A stretch of DNA of 64,000 bases from Bradyrhizobium diversitatis (GCF_016031635.1 NZ_JACEGD010000009.1:102001-166000), one strand, 5' to 3'. Shown: positions 29,683-37,950, counted from the stretch's first letter. Notes: generated from the letters alone by a model not told the origin. A program made the numbers and translations.

Positions 29683-30465
29683 CTACTGGTTCAAAAGCTT
29701 CAACGCCTCCTCGTGAACCCGCGCGTCGCCGGCCGCGATGATGCGGCCGCCGCCCTGGGCCGGCTTGCCTTCCCAGGTGGTGACGACGCCGCCGGCGCCG
29801 GTCACGATCGGGATCAGCGCTGCGATGTCGTAGGGCTTCAGCTCGGTCTCGACCACGAGGTCGACGTGGCCGGCCGCCAGCATGCAGTAGGAATAGCAGT
29901 CGCCGCCATAGCGCGACAGCCGCGCGCCTTGTTCGATGCGGCCGAAGATGGCGCGGTCGCTCTCGTTCATCAGCAGGGGACTGGTGGTGTAGGTCGTGGC
30001 TTCCGACAGCGAGGCGCAGCGGCGGACCTGGAGCCGGCGCTCGCCGGAGGGCCCTTTATAATTGGCCGAACCGTTGTCGCCGGAGAAGCGCTCGCCGATG
30101 AAGGGCTGGTGCATCATGCCGTAGACCGGTGCGCCCTTGTGCAGCAGCGCGATCAGCGTACCCCAGATCGGAAAGCCGCCGATGAAGGATTTGGTGCCGT
30201 CGATGGGGTCGAGCACCCAGACATAGTCGGCATTGTCCTGCTCATTGCCGAATTCCTCGCCGACGATGCCGTGCTGAGGGAAATTGGCCCTGATCAGCCG
30301 CCGCATCACCGCCTCCGCGGCGCGGTCGGCCTCCGTCACGGGGTCGAAATCCTTGGTCTTGCTCTTGTCGTCGATCGACAAGGAGGTGCGGAAGAACGGC
30401 AGGATGGTTTCGCCGGAGGCGGTGGCGAGCCGTCCGATGAAGGCGGAAAAGTCGATCACCGTCAC
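29683..30465 (-). CDS. hisN: Histidinol-phosphatase, inositol monophosphatase-type
   Basis: 260 residues. The metal sites are visible: GEEFG (Glu), VLDPIDGTKSF (two Asp) and KPYDIAALIPIVTGAGG (Asp). This spacing and the WVLDPIDGTKSFIGGFPIWGTLIAL sequence match the HisN type found in alphaproteobacteria, which dephosphorylates histidinol phosphate in histidine synthesis; a general inositol-1-monophosphatase is the alternative. Cytoplasmic. Its neighbours are not other his genes, as usual for hisN in this group. Confidence 0.88.
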   Translation of the reverse strand: MTVIDFSAFIGRLATASGETILPFFRTSLSIDDKSKTKDFDPVTEADRAAEAVMRRLIRANFPQHGIVGEEFGNEQDNADYVWVLDPIDGTKSFIGGFPIWGTLIALLHKGAPVYGMMHQPFIGERFSGDNGSANYKGPSGERRLQVRRCASLSEATTYTTSPLLMNESDRAIFGRIEQGARLSRYGGDCYSYCMLAAGHVDLVVETELKPYDIAALIPIVTGAGGVVTTWEGKPAQGGGRIIAAGDARVHEEALKLLNQ

Positions 30466-30507
30466 GGGAATCCTCGAAGCGAAGGTTGGATGAAGCTGGG
30501 CTCCTGC

Positions 30508-30693
30508 CTAGCTCAATTCCTCCCCCGCGTGCAGCGCTGTCTTGATTTGCTCCCTGGTATTTTGGATGCCGAGGCGCGCTGCCTCATCCCAGTCATCTGC
30601 TGGCCAAATATCGATCACGGAGTTGAAAACTTCGTTCCGAAGTTGCCTCGTTGGTATGCAAATGATTATCAACCCATTGAATTTCCTTATCAA
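30508..30693 (-). CDS. Possible small hypothetical protein
   Basis: 61 codons from a TTG, ending 42 bases before hisN on the same strand. The C-terminal half (WDEAARLGIQNTREQIKTAL) looks like ordinary helical protein and the region is less GC-rich than its surroundings. No family is recognised, no ATG is present in frame and the start is doubtful. It could equally be a gene remnant. Confidence 0.3.
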   Translation of the reverse strand: MIRKFNGLIIICIPTRQLRNEVFNSVIDIWPADDWDEAARLGIQNTREQIKTALHAGEELS

Positions 30694-30766
30694 AGAAACT
30701 GAATCTGGGTTTCTCTGGAAGCAACTGAGCCATGTGCGAATTGCATGGGAAATGGCTCAAAAGGCC

Positions 30767-30795
30767 TTGCACTTTGTGCGGCGCGGTCGCATATT
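30767..30795 (+). promoter_or_regulatory. Possible sigma70-type promoter of the candidate sRNA
   Basis: TTGCAC (30767-30772), 17 bases, CATATT (30790-30795). The -35 matches four to five positions of TTGACA and the -10 four of TATAAT. Start would be near 30801. Confidence 0.4.
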
Positions 30796-30800
30796 GTTGC

Positions 30801-30890
30801 GGTGCGGTAGCGCTTGGCGTTACCGCTGCCCTCCTTGGGCGTTTCCTCCCTAGACTTGGGCCGCTTCTTCATCAGAAGCGGCCCTTTTTT
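30801..30890 (+). ncRNA. Candidate small RNA with CCUCC anti-Shine-Dalgarno motifs
   Basis: A segment of about 90 bases with no convincing ORF. It contains a 5' stem GCGGTA/TACCGC (30804-30826), a small hairpin GCCCTCCTTGGGC with CTCCTT exposed (30828-30840), a single-stranded stretch with CCTCCC (30845-30850), and a strong terminator hairpin plus six T. Unpaired CCTCC motifs are the feature of alphaproteobacterial trans-acting RNAs such as the alpha-r14 and cuckoo types, which block Shine-Dalgarno sequences. Ends are estimated. Alternative: the 3' end of a short message starting at 30732. Confidence 0.5.
30858..30890 (+). terminator. Rho-independent terminator
   Basis: GGGCCGCTTCT, a short TCATC loop region, AGAAGCGGCCC, then TTTTTT. 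A nearly perfect 11-bp stem followed by a T run on the plus strand, although no plus-strand gene precedes it apart from the candidate RNA. Confidence 0.9.
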
Positions 30891-30982
30891 CTGTGCGCCT
30901 CTTTTTGCTTCAAGGTGCGTAGCGAAGCGAGCGCGCTTTCGCCTCCAATCGCAGACGACATGATCGTGCGAAGAACGCCGGC

Positions 30983-31873
30983 CTATTCCGCCGCGGCCTG
31001 GAACGGGCCGAGATCGGCGAACGGAATCGTGCTGGCCAGCACGTCGGCGAGAACGCCGAAGTCGGAGGCCACTTGCGCAAAGCGTGCGCTCCGCTCCCGC
31101 CGCCGCTCGTCCATGTAGATCGCGCGGTTGAGCTCGAGCTGTACCGCGTGCAGGCCGCTTGCGGGATTGCCGTAATGTTCGGTGATGAAGCCGCCGGCAT
31201 AGGGCTTGTTGCGGCCGATCGAATAGCCGAGGCCGGTCATCGTCTCCTCGACGCGATCTGAAAGCAGCGGCGTGCAGCTCGTGCCGTAGCGGTCGCCGAT
31301 CACGACGTCGGGCCGTCGCGGCTCGTCCCTGCTGACACCGACCGAAGGCATCGAGTGGCAATCGACCAGCACCACGGTGCCGAACATCTGGTGCACCTTG
31401 TTGATCAGCCGGCGCAGCGCGCGGTGGTAGGGCTTGTACAGCGTCTCGATCCGGCCCAGCGCGTCGTCGACCAGGATACGCTCGCGGTAGATTTCCTGGC
31501 CGTCGCCGACCACGCGCGGAATGGTGCCGAGGCCGCCGGCGACGCGCATCGAGCGGGTGTTGGCAAAGCTCGGCAGCCGTCCGCTGAACATGCGGGGGTC
31601 GAGCTCATACGGCTCGCGATTGACGTCGACATAGGAGCGGGGAAAGTTGACCCTGACCGTCGGGAAGCCACGGTCGCTCAGATGGCCGATCAGCTCGTCC
31701 ATGAACGAGTCTTCCGACCGCCGCAGCGTCGGCAGGTCGATCCGCGATGCCGCCAGGAATTCGTCCGGATAGGTCGAGCCCGAATGGGGCGAGTTGAAGA
31801 TGACAGGCGCGCGCCATTCGGCGGGCTCGAAGATCTCAAAGGCTGGCGACATGTCGCCGTCAAACCGGGTCAT
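30983..31873 (-). CDS. N-formylglutamate amidohydrolase
   Basis: 296 residues. Hydrolyses N-formyl-L-glutamate to formate and glutamate, last step of one histidine-degradation route; family PF05013. Motifs are VIFNSPHSGSTYP, NFPRSYVDVNREPYELDPRMF and VVLVDCHSMPSVG, and TEHYGNP near the C-terminus, with His and Glu residues for zinc. It is next to cpdR with a 348-base gap, a pairing seen in other alphaproteobacteria. The other hut genes are not in the window, so the physiological substrate may be broader. Confidence 0.9.
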   Translation of the reverse strand: MTRFDGDMSPAFEIFEPAEWRAPVIFNSPHSGSTYPDEFLAASRIDLPTLRRSEDSFMDELIGHLSDRGFPTVRVNFPRSYVDVNREPYELDPRMFSGRLPSFANTRSMRVAGGLGTIPRVVGDGQEIYRERILVDDALGRIETLYKPYHRALRRLINKVHQMFGTVVLVDCHSMPSVGVSRDEPRRPDVVIGDRYGTSCTPLLSDRVEETMTGLGYSIGRNKPYAGGFITEHYGNPASGLHAVQLELNRAIYMDERRRERSARFAQVASDFGVLADVLASTIPFADLGPFQAAAE

Positions 31874-32221
31874 CTTCTCAAGCTTCGTCCCTTACTCAGG
31901 CTTCGCCCCCTTGGCGCCGCACGATCCGGAAAAGCTCCGGTCCAATGATTCGGCCGGTCAACGGCTCTTATGTGTCGTCATTGTCCGGAATCGCAACCAT
32001 TCTGCCAAGCGAAAAGATGTGATGGACGCTGGAACATGTCTTAACCGTGCGGGCATCGTGGCGGGGACCAGCCGATTCGGCTCGATTGATTCGGAGCCCG
32101 TTCCGGTTCACAAGGGCCGGCAGCGCAGCCGGCCCAAGGTAAAGATTTTCACCCCAAATTTACCCTCTGTCGGGCTTAGTGACCTCTGCTGATATCCTCT
32201 GGGGATTCGACGTTTCCTGCC
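31874..32221. other. 348-base region upstream of cpdR
   Basis: Divergent promoter region of the amidohydrolase gene and cpdR. I looked for a CtrA box (TTAA-N7-TTAA) and found only a half site (TTAACC at 32041-32046). No gene, repeat or terminator was recognised. Confidence 0.45.
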
Positions 32222-32581
32222 ATGGCAAAAATCCTGCTCGCCGAAGACGACAACGACATGCGCCGTTTCCTGGTCAAGGCGCTGGAAAACGCCGGTTTCC
32301 AGGTCTCGTCCCATGACAACGGCATGGCCGCCTATCAGCGGCTGCGGGAAGAGCCGTTCGAGATGCTGCTCACCGACATCGTGATGCCGGAGATGGACGG
32401 CATCGAGCTCGCCCGCCGCGCCTCGGAACTCGATCCCGACATCAAGATCATGTTCATCACCGGCTTTGCCGCGGTCGCCCTGAACTCGGATTCGGACGCC
32501 CCCAAGAACGCCAAGGTGCTGTCCAAGCCTGTGCACCTGCGCGAATTGGTCAGCGAAGTGAACAAGATGCTGGCGGCCTAA
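32222..32581 (+). CDS. cpdR: Cell-cycle response regulator CpdR
   Basis: 119 residues, a receiver domain alone. Acidic pocket AEDDND at residues 7-12, phospho-acceptor Asp52 in LLTDIVMPEMDG, and Lys in LSKPVHL. The sequence (MAKILLAEDDNDMRRFLVKALENAGF) is that of CpdR, which in the unphosphorylated state directs ClpXP to cell-cycle substrates such as CtrA through the CckA-ChpT pathway. Cytoplasmic and polar. Followed 72 bases later by tRNA-Val. Confidence 0.93.
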   Translation: MAKILLAEDDNDMRRFLVKALENAGFQVSSHDNGMAAYQRLREEPFEMLLTDIVMPEMDGIELARRASELDPDIKIMFITGFAAVALNSDSDAPKNAKVLSKPVHLRELVSEVNKMLAA

Positions 32582-32653
32582 ATCGGCGCCGTTCCGTCCT
32601 TGCGCCGGGTCCCCTGAGCCGTTATAGGGACCCCACCGATGAAATGACCTCTA

Positions 32654-32728
32654 GGGCACGTAGCTCAGCGGGAGAGCACTACCTTGACATGGTAGGGGTC
32701 ACAGGTTCGATCCCTGTCGTGCCCACCA
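32654..32728 (+). tRNA. tRNA-Val (anticodon GAC)
   Basis: Acceptor stem GGGCACG/CGTGCCC, D arm with TAGCTCAGC, anticodon stem CTACC/GGTAG around loop TTGACAT (anticodon GAC), T arm ACAGG-TTCGATC-CCTGT, discriminator A and encoded CCA at 32726-32728. It is the insertion point of the neighbouring island: its 3' half is repeated at 37907-37950. Confidence 0.97.
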
Positions 32729-32958
32729 TCCTTCGCTCGCGAAGCGAGTGAAGGATGCCGCGCCGAAGCCCAACGGGCGAAGGCGGGCTGGTCGCCGCGA
32801 GCTTCGGCTCGGCAAGCCCAAACAATTTAGCACTGCTAAGTGCCTACCCGGATCGAGCGAAACGCAATCCAGGGTGTATCCTTTCAGACGCCGTGCCGGA
32901 TTACGCTTGCGCTCCAATCGGGCTACGCTCCGCATCGTCCCAGGCGCGAAGGTCGCCC

Positions 32959-33198
32959 ATGACAGTATCCGTCATCGAACAGGCAAAGATCCAGGCGCAG
33001 GTGCTGGTGCCGCTGGTCAAGGCCTTGCAGGCCGAGATCGGCGAGGCGGAGCTCGGCTTCCTCCTGATCTGCACTGCGGACTTTGCGACCGCGGAAGGGT
33101 TTGGTCCCGACATCAAACTCACGCGCACGCAGACGATCATGCAGGGCGCCTCTCATTGCGACTTCCGCTACAAGCGCGATGCGGGCGGATCGCGATGA
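32959..33198 (+). pseudogene. Internally deleted copy of the ATC-hydrolase-like gene
   Basis: 79 codons, in frame, with the same start and end as the 157-codon gene at 38179-38652 but lacking exactly 78 codons (234 bp). In the intact copy the missing part is bounded by the hexamer GGCGAG at 38260-38265 and 38494-38499; here only one GGCGAG remains, so the deletion went between these direct repeats. The C-terminal LICTADFATAEGFGPDIKLT is kept but most of the helical N-terminal half is lost, so activity is unlikely. Confidence 0.8.
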
Positions 33199-33211
33199 AG
33201 GAATGCGAGCG

Positions 33212-33418
33212 ATGCGGGCGATCTGTGTTGCGATGGCGATGCTGGCGCTGATCGCGTCGTGCGCTGACGCCGCCGTCCACTGGCAAGCCGAACTACAGCG
33301 CTGCCGGAGCTTGCGCGAAAACGTGGTGCCGCTGCTTCAGGCCGGGGCCATGATCTCTTCTGCGTCATCCTTGCGAAATCATCGATCTCGTCCCCGACTT
33401 CGCAGCACGAAGGGATGA
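33212..33418 (+). pseudogene. Diverged copy of the small secreted protein gene
   Basis: 68 codons. A signal peptide (MRAICVAMAMLALIASCADA) and QAELQRCRSLRENVVPLLQAG match the gene at 38661-38903, but the sequences stop matching after about 33355, so the C-terminus is unrelated. It follows the deleted ATC-hydrolase copy just as its parent follows the intact gene. Confidence 0.65.
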
Positions 33419-33460
33419 TGACCGGAGGCATCGGCAAGCGCGCCAACGCACGACCTGCGC

Positions 33461-33565
33461 GCACTTTCAGCGGCGCGAACTCTATTCAAATTTCTTTGGA
33501 ACGTTGGTCAACGACGAGATCGAGCGCTACTTGTTCGGCGACATGGATGCCAAGGGCGCCCAGGA
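33461..33565 (+). pseudogene. Fragment of an unidentified coding sequence
   Basis: An open stretch reading FQRRELYSNFFGTLVNDEIE and continuing RYLFGDMDAKG, with protein-like composition but no start codon; it fuses into unrelated sequence after about 33570. It lies between the duplicated segment and the truncated regulator, overlapping the end of the latter on the other strand. Family not recognised. Confidence 0.4.
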
Positions 33566-35071
33566 TGTTCGGCGCGGTTCCTTCAAGCTCACGGCTGTGT
33601 CGCGTCTTTCAAGCGCATAGCTTCGGATCGAGTTGAGCAATCGATATCGCGCGAGACCCTCGCCGGCTTCGATCAATGACTTCGTGACCAACTTGTCGAT
33701 GACAAGCAGATCATCGAAGGGAGTCAGCAAGACCTGACGAGCGGCCTCGCAGGCTGCATCGAGCGTAAAGGACTCCCTGTAAGCGGACAGATGGTGCAGC
33801 ACTGCCTTCTCGTCTTCGTCAAGCAGGTTGTAGCTCCAGTCGATCGATGCAGCCATCGTCTGGTGACGCGGCAACGCCGTTCGGTGACCCTGCCAGAACA
33901 GCCAGGTATTCGTCTCAAGAGAACCGACGATCTGCGAGAGGCCAAGCGTCGGCACGCGCGTTGCCGCCAGGTTGATGGCAAGTGCCAGTCCGTCCAGTCT
34001 GCGGCAAATCTTCGCGACGATCTGTGCGTCGGATTCCGTCAACTCAAATTGGTGTCCGCTCGCTGCGACCTTGTTGATGAACAGGTTGAGTGCTGGATGG
34101 GAAAAAAGCCGCTCGGCCGATTGTTCATCTTCGATCGATGGACACTCAAGACCCGAAAGCCGGTACACGTGCTCGCCGTCGGCCTGGAGTGTCTCCCTGC
34201 TCGTCGCAAGGACACGTATCTCGGGGGCTTCGCGTAGAATTTTCTCAATTAACGCTGCGGCAGCATCGATCAAATGTTCGCAGCTATCGAAGATCAGCAG
34301 CATGCGTCGATCGCGTACAAATTCGAGCATGGCTGCATTCGGATCGCTCGACGGGGCGGTTAGTCCGAAAGAAGATGCCAGCGCGACCGGCAGAAGATGC
34401 GGCTCGGTGATCTTTGCAAGATCGAGAAAATGAATGTCGCCCTGGAAGGATGCAAGCTGGTCGTGAGCGACAGCAATGGCGGCTGTTGTCTTTCCGACAC
34501 CTCCCGGTCCGTGAACGGTGACGAATCGCGTCGTTCTCAGCAGGTCCGAGACCTTGCGCACGTCGTTGTCGCGGCCGACCATTCGGGCCAGCGGCATCGG
34601 AAGCCGTTGTGCCTGACCCCGCTCCGTGCCCCGCGCGAGCGCGCCAGTGGATTCGAAGTGGCCGGTGGTCGCGACAAGGCAATAACCCCGGCCGGCTACT
34701 GTCTTGATGTAGCGCGCACCGCCAATTCCGTCGCCCAGCGCCTTGCGCAGCCCGACGACCTGCACCCTTAATCCGCCTTCCTCGATGTTGATGCCGGGCC
34801 AGACGCGGGCAATGAGCTCGTTCTTGCCGACGACCTCACCCTGTCGTTCCGCCAGCAGGATCAGGATTTCGAGCGAGCGGTTGCCGATTGGGAGCGCGTT
34901 GCCGTCCTTGAGCAGGAGCCGCTGACGGGGAAAAAGCCGGTACGGACCAAAAGCGAAGAAGCCCTCTGCGGCGCTGCCTTGTGCCGGCGCATTCGCCTGG
35001 GTCGCCCGCGGCAACGTATTGGGAGGGCCTACCGCCGAAACCTCCTGGGTTATGACGGTGTCCGCGGTCAT
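33527..35071 (-). CDS. Winged-helix/NB-ARC-type ATPase transcriptional regulator, C-terminally truncated
   Basis: 514 residues. An OmpR-type DNA-binding domain (about 35-130: GPYRLFPRQRLLL, then YIKTVAGRGYCLVA) is followed by a STAND-type ATPase (Walker A GPGGVGKTT near residue 185, then LLIFDSCEHL). Relatives are usually 900 residues or more with TPR-like repeats; here homology stops after the YRLLNSIRSYALE segment, and the last about 25 residues are read from unrelated DNA at the island junction. ATG 35071 follows the response-regulator stop by 8 bases, so the two are cotranscribed. Activity is doubtful. Confidence 0.75.
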   Translation of the reverse strand: MTADTVITQEVSAVGPPNTLPRATQANAPAQGSAAEGFFAFGPYRLFPRQRLLLKDGNALPIGNRSLEILILLAERQGEVVGKNELIARVWPGINIEEGGLRVQVVGLRKALGDGIGGARYIKTVAGRGYCLVATTGHFESTGALARGTERGQAQRLPMPLARMVGRDNDVRKVSDLLRTTRFVTVHGPGGVGKTTAAIAVAHDQLASFQGDIHFLDLAKITEPHLLPVALASSFGLTAPSSDPNAAMLEFVRDRRMLLIFDSCEHLIDAAAALIEKILREAPEIRVLATSRETLQADGEHVYRLSGLECPSIEDEQSAERLFSHPALNLFINKVAASGHQFELTESDAQIVAKICRRLDGLALAINLAATRVPTLGLSQIVGSLETNTWLFWQGHRTALPRHQTMAASIDWSYNLLDEDEKAVLHHLSAYRESFTLDAACEAARQVLLTPFDDLLVIDKLVTKSLIEAGEGLARYRLLNSIRSYALERRDTAVSLKEPRRTSWAPLASMSPNK

Positions 35072-35079
35072 GGCATGCC

Positions 35080-35457
35080 CTACATGGTCTGCTTGCCGAG
35101 GGCGGATTCGATACAACCGAGCAGATCGTCTCGTCCGAATGGCTTGGACAGGAAACAAACTCCGCCGGCGCGTAGGGCTCTATCGCGAACGCGCTTGTCC
35201 GGAAAGGCCGTCACGAAAATGGTCGGAATCCTGCGGCCGGAGGCAGTCAGCTTGCCGTGCAGTTCAAGTCCGCTCATATCGGGCATCTGGACATCCAGGA
35301 TCAGGCAGGAAGTATCGGGCAGCTTGTCGGATTTCAGAAAGTCGTCGGCCGATTCAAACGTGACAGGCGTGTATCCGAACGATTCAACCATGCCGCCCAT
35401 GGCGACCCGCACCGATTCGTCATCGTCCACGATTGCGATCAAGGGTTCATCGTTCAA
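35080..35457 (-). CDS. Single-domain response regulator (FixJ-type receiver)
   Basis: 125 residues. Acidic residues VDDDES at 10-15, phospho-acceptor Asp55 in LILDVQMPD, Thr/Lys in FVTAFPD and LSKPFG. No output domain. Cotranscribed with the winged-helix ATPase gene (8-base gap) and divergent from the sensor kinase at 35698, so it is a likely second target of that kinase or a phosphate sink. Confidence 0.9.
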   Translation of the reverse strand: MNDEPLIAIVDDDESVRVAMGGMVESFGYTPVTFESADDFLKSDKLPDTSCLILDVQMPDMSGLELHGKLTASGRRIPTIFVTAFPDKRVRDRALRAGGVCFLSKPFGRDDLLGCIESALGKQTM

Positions 35458-35697
35458 GATGCTCTCCTATCGTCCCAGATTGACGGGAAACGGAAGGGGT
35501 GACCATTGGCGGAGGCGGCACTCTAGGTGCCGAATTCGTTGCCCGAATTAACCAAGGAGTCGCGGATACTATCGTTTCGTTTAGGTGCGTTGCCGCATTT
35601 CACGGCTTTTGCTAGTAAAGTGAGGCGGGCATAGGACGCCTGAAATCGGAGAGCGCCACCTAGGCTCCGATCGCCTTCAAATGGTCAGCGCGGATCG

Positions 35698-37143
35698 ATG
35701 AACCAGCCCGTTTCCAGACATGACCGCGTCCTCCCCACAATCGGTATCATGGCTCTCGCGGCTGGCATTTTCGCCGTCGACGTTCTTACGCCGCTCGAAG
35801 TGTCGGTCAGCATCCTCTACGTGTTTGTCGTGCTTGTCGTCTCGTCCATCTACGGCCGGACCGGCATCTTGGTCGCCGGGCTGGCTTGCGAGGCATTGAC
35901 TCTGATCGCGCATCCGTTTTCGCCGGGCGATCCCTGGTCGCATTGGCCGCTGATCGACCGCGTCATCGGTGCTGTCGGCATTGCCATGTCGACCTTGCTG
36001 GTGATGCGCAACCAGTCCACGATGGACGCGCTTCAAAGGAGCGAAGCCTTCCTCGCGGAAGCGCAGCAATTGGGCCGCACAGGCAGCGTCGGCTGGCGCG
36101 ATCCTCGGGGCGAACAGTACTGGTCGCGGGAGACATGGCGCATCTATCGATATGAACCGGGCCAAACGGCGCCCACTCTCGCTGCCATGCTTGCGCGCAC
36201 GCATCCGGACGACCAAAGGCTGCTTGAGCAGACCATCGAAAAGGCTTTCCGGGAGCAGACAGACTTTGCACTTGAGCATCGGCTGTCGATGCCCGACGGT
36301 GAAACTCGCTATGTCCGGATTGTCACCCGCATTGCCAGGGAGTGGGCGGGCGAGGCGGGTTTCGTCGGCGCGGTCATGGATATCACCGCTGCCAGGCGCG
36401 CTGCCGACGAACTACAGCGCGCCCAGTCCGACCTCGCCCGCGTAACGCGGGCCACGACCATGGGTCAGCTCGCGGCATCGATCGCACACGAGATCAATCA
36501 GCCGCTCACCGGCGTCGTCACCAACGGGCACACCGTGTTGCACTGGCTCAATGAGAGGACGCTGAACCTGGACAAGGCCCGCACGACGGCGGAACGCGTG
36601 TTGCGGGATGGTGAGCGCGCGAGCGGTGTCATCCGGCGCATCCAGGGGCTGTTGATGAAGGCGCCGCCGCAGGCCACCGACGTCGACCTCAACGAGTTGA
36701 TTGGCGGCGTCCTCGACCTGCTGCAAACCGAACTGCGGCTGCGCGATGTGGCGGTGCAGACCCAGCTTGCGCCGGCGCTACCGGCCTTTCTCGGCGATTC
36801 CGTCCAGCTTCAGCAGGTTGTCCTCAATCTCGTCATCAATGGAGCGGACGCCATGTCGGAGGTGACCGGCCGACCAAAGGTGCTGGTCGTCGGTTCGCGC
36901 GAAGGGGCCGATGGCGAGGGGGTGGTGTTCGTGCGTGACAGCGGCATTGGTCTCGACCGGGAGACGGTGGACAAGATCTTCAGTCCCTTCTTCACGACCA
37001 AGGCCAAGGGGATGGGAATGGGATTGACGATTTGCCGCTCCATCATCGAAGCGCATGGTGGACGGCTATGGGCTTCACCCGCGGAACCACACGGCGCGCT
37101 ATTCCAGTTCATCCTGCCGAACAAGGCGCAGGTCGACCTATGA
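35698..37143 (+). CDS. Membrane sensor histidine kinase with PAS domain
   Basis: 481 residues. Four N-terminal hydrophobic segments (about 12-30, 36-52, 55-72, 86-103), a PAS/PAC domain (about 118-230, MPDGETRYVRIV), a HisKA dimerisation helix with phospho-acceptor His264 in SIAHEINQPL, and a HATPase domain with NLVINGADAM (N box), DSGIGL (G1) and KGMGMGLTIC (G2). The class is that of FixL/NarL-partner kinases. Overlaps the next regulator by 4 bases (ATGA). Inner membrane; signal unknown. Confidence 0.92.
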   Translation: MNQPVSRHDRVLPTIGIMALAAGIFAVDVLTPLEVSVSILYVFVVLVVSSIYGRTGILVAGLACEALTLIAHPFSPGDPWSHWPLIDRVIGAVGIAMSTLLVMRNQSTMDALQRSEAFLAEAQQLGRTGSVGWRDPRGEQYWSRETWRIYRYEPGQTAPTLAAMLARTHPDDQRLLEQTIEKAFREQTDFALEHRLSMPDGETRYVRIVTRIAREWAGEAGFVGAVMDITAARRAADELQRAQSDLARVTRATTMGQLAASIAHEINQPLTGVVTNGHTVLHWLNERTLNLDKARTTAERVLRDGERASGVIRRIQGLLMKAPPQATDVDLNELIGGVLDLLQTELRLRDVAVQTQLAPALPAFLGDSVQLQQVVLNLVINGADAMSEVTGRPKVLVVGSREGADGEGVVFVRDSGIGLDRETVDKIFSPFFTTKAKGMGMGLTICRSIIEAHGGRLWASPAEPHGALFQFILPNKAQVDL

Positions 37144-37790
37144 ACGAGGAATCCCCTATCGTCGCGGTCATTGATGACGACGTGTCGGTGCGTGAGTCCA
37201 TCGAGGGACTGCTGGAGACGGCTGCGCTTCGCGTCGAGCTGTACGCCTCGCCGCGCGAATATCTGCAGGCCAAGCGCAAGGACAATCCGAGCTGCATCAT
37301 TCTTGACGTCCGCCTGCCCGGTTCGAGCGGATTAGATTTTCAGCGCGAGATGACCGCGGCCGGTATCCGGGCGCCGATCATCTTCGTTACGGGCTATGCC
37401 GACGTCCATATGTCCGTCCAGGCCATGAAGGCGGGCGCGGTCGAGTTTCTCACCAAACCCTATCGCGATCAGGATCTGCTGGAAGCGGTGCTGTCGGCCA
37501 TCGACAAGGACCGGCAGCGTCGGGCGAACGACCGCACTCTGACCGATATCAGGCAGCGCTTCGAAGCGCTGACATCCCGAGAACGCCAGGTGATGGCGCT
37601 GACGATCTCCGGCCTGCAGACCAAGCAGATCGCTGGCGCTGCCGGCATACGCGAGGTCACGGTACGGGTGCATCGGCGCGAAATCATGCGGAAGATGAAT
37701 GCGCGATCTCTGGCTGATCTTGTGAAAATGGGGGAGGCACTCCGGAGCAGGGGTGTCACGCTTGACCCTCATGCGCCGCCCGATGACTAA
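37140..37790 (+). CDS. FixJ-type response regulator with LuxR HTH
   Basis: 216 residues. Receiver domain (Asp56 in ILDVRLPG, KPYRDQDLLEAV near 108) and a C-terminal LuxR-type helix-turn-helix (LTSRERQVMALTISGLQTKQIAGAAGIREVTVRVHRREIM). The ATG overlaps the kinase stop, showing translational coupling and partnership. Cytoplasmic. Its target promoters may include the divergent operon at 35457. Confidence 0.92.
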   Translation: MNEESPIVAVIDDDVSVRESIEGLLETAALRVELYASPREYLQAKRKDNPSCIILDVRLPGSSGLDFQREMTAAGIRAPIIFVTGYADVHMSVQAMKAGAVEFLTKPYRDQDLLEAVLSAIDKDRQRRANDRTLTDIRQRFEALTSRERQVMALTISGLQTKQIAGAAGIREVTVRVHRREIMRKMNARSLADLVKMGEALRSRGVTLDPHAPPDD

Positions 37791-37906
37791 CGCCGTCCAG
37801 CTTGTGCACGGAAGCGATCCGAGCAGCCTTGTTCTGTGGGAAGTCATATGAGAGGGCCGATGATCGAGACGGTCCCGAAATCGCGGCAATGCCGGCGACA
37901 CCTTCG

Positions 37907-37950
37907 TTGACATGGTAGGGGCACAGGTTCGATCCCTGTCGTGCCCACCA
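37907..37950 (+). pseudogene. Truncated tRNA-Val 3' half, right end of island
   Basis: Starts at the anticodon loop (TTGACAT) and runs through the T arm to CCA, with one base lost after GGTAGGGG. The acceptor 5' strand and D arm are absent, so it cannot be a tRNA. It is the distal attachment-site copy. Confidence 0.85.

Larger units (their letters stand above)
32684..37950. mobile_element. Small genomic island bounded by tRNA-Val and its 3'-end copy
   Basis: Direct repeats run 32684-32728 (in the tRNA) and 37907-37950; they differ by one missing base, and the last 29 bases are identical. Between them lie a truncated ATC-hydrolase copy, a truncated regulator and a two-component system. No integrase or transposase is present, so the island is a remnant or was moved by an outside integrase. 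Confidence 0.7.

Noticed and set aside
30650..30680. ATGATTATC segment looking like a Fur box
   Set aside because: Only part of one half of the consensus is present and the neighbouring genes are not iron-related.
30732..31118. 128-codon plus-strand frame with a Cys-rich start
   Set aside because: It reads straight through a strong terminator at 30858-30890 and then into antisense of the amidohydrolase gene; a short peptide ending earlier is not possible in this frame.
32041..32060. Possible CtrA box before cpdR
   Set aside because: Only one TTAA half site is present; the second half at the proper distance is missing.
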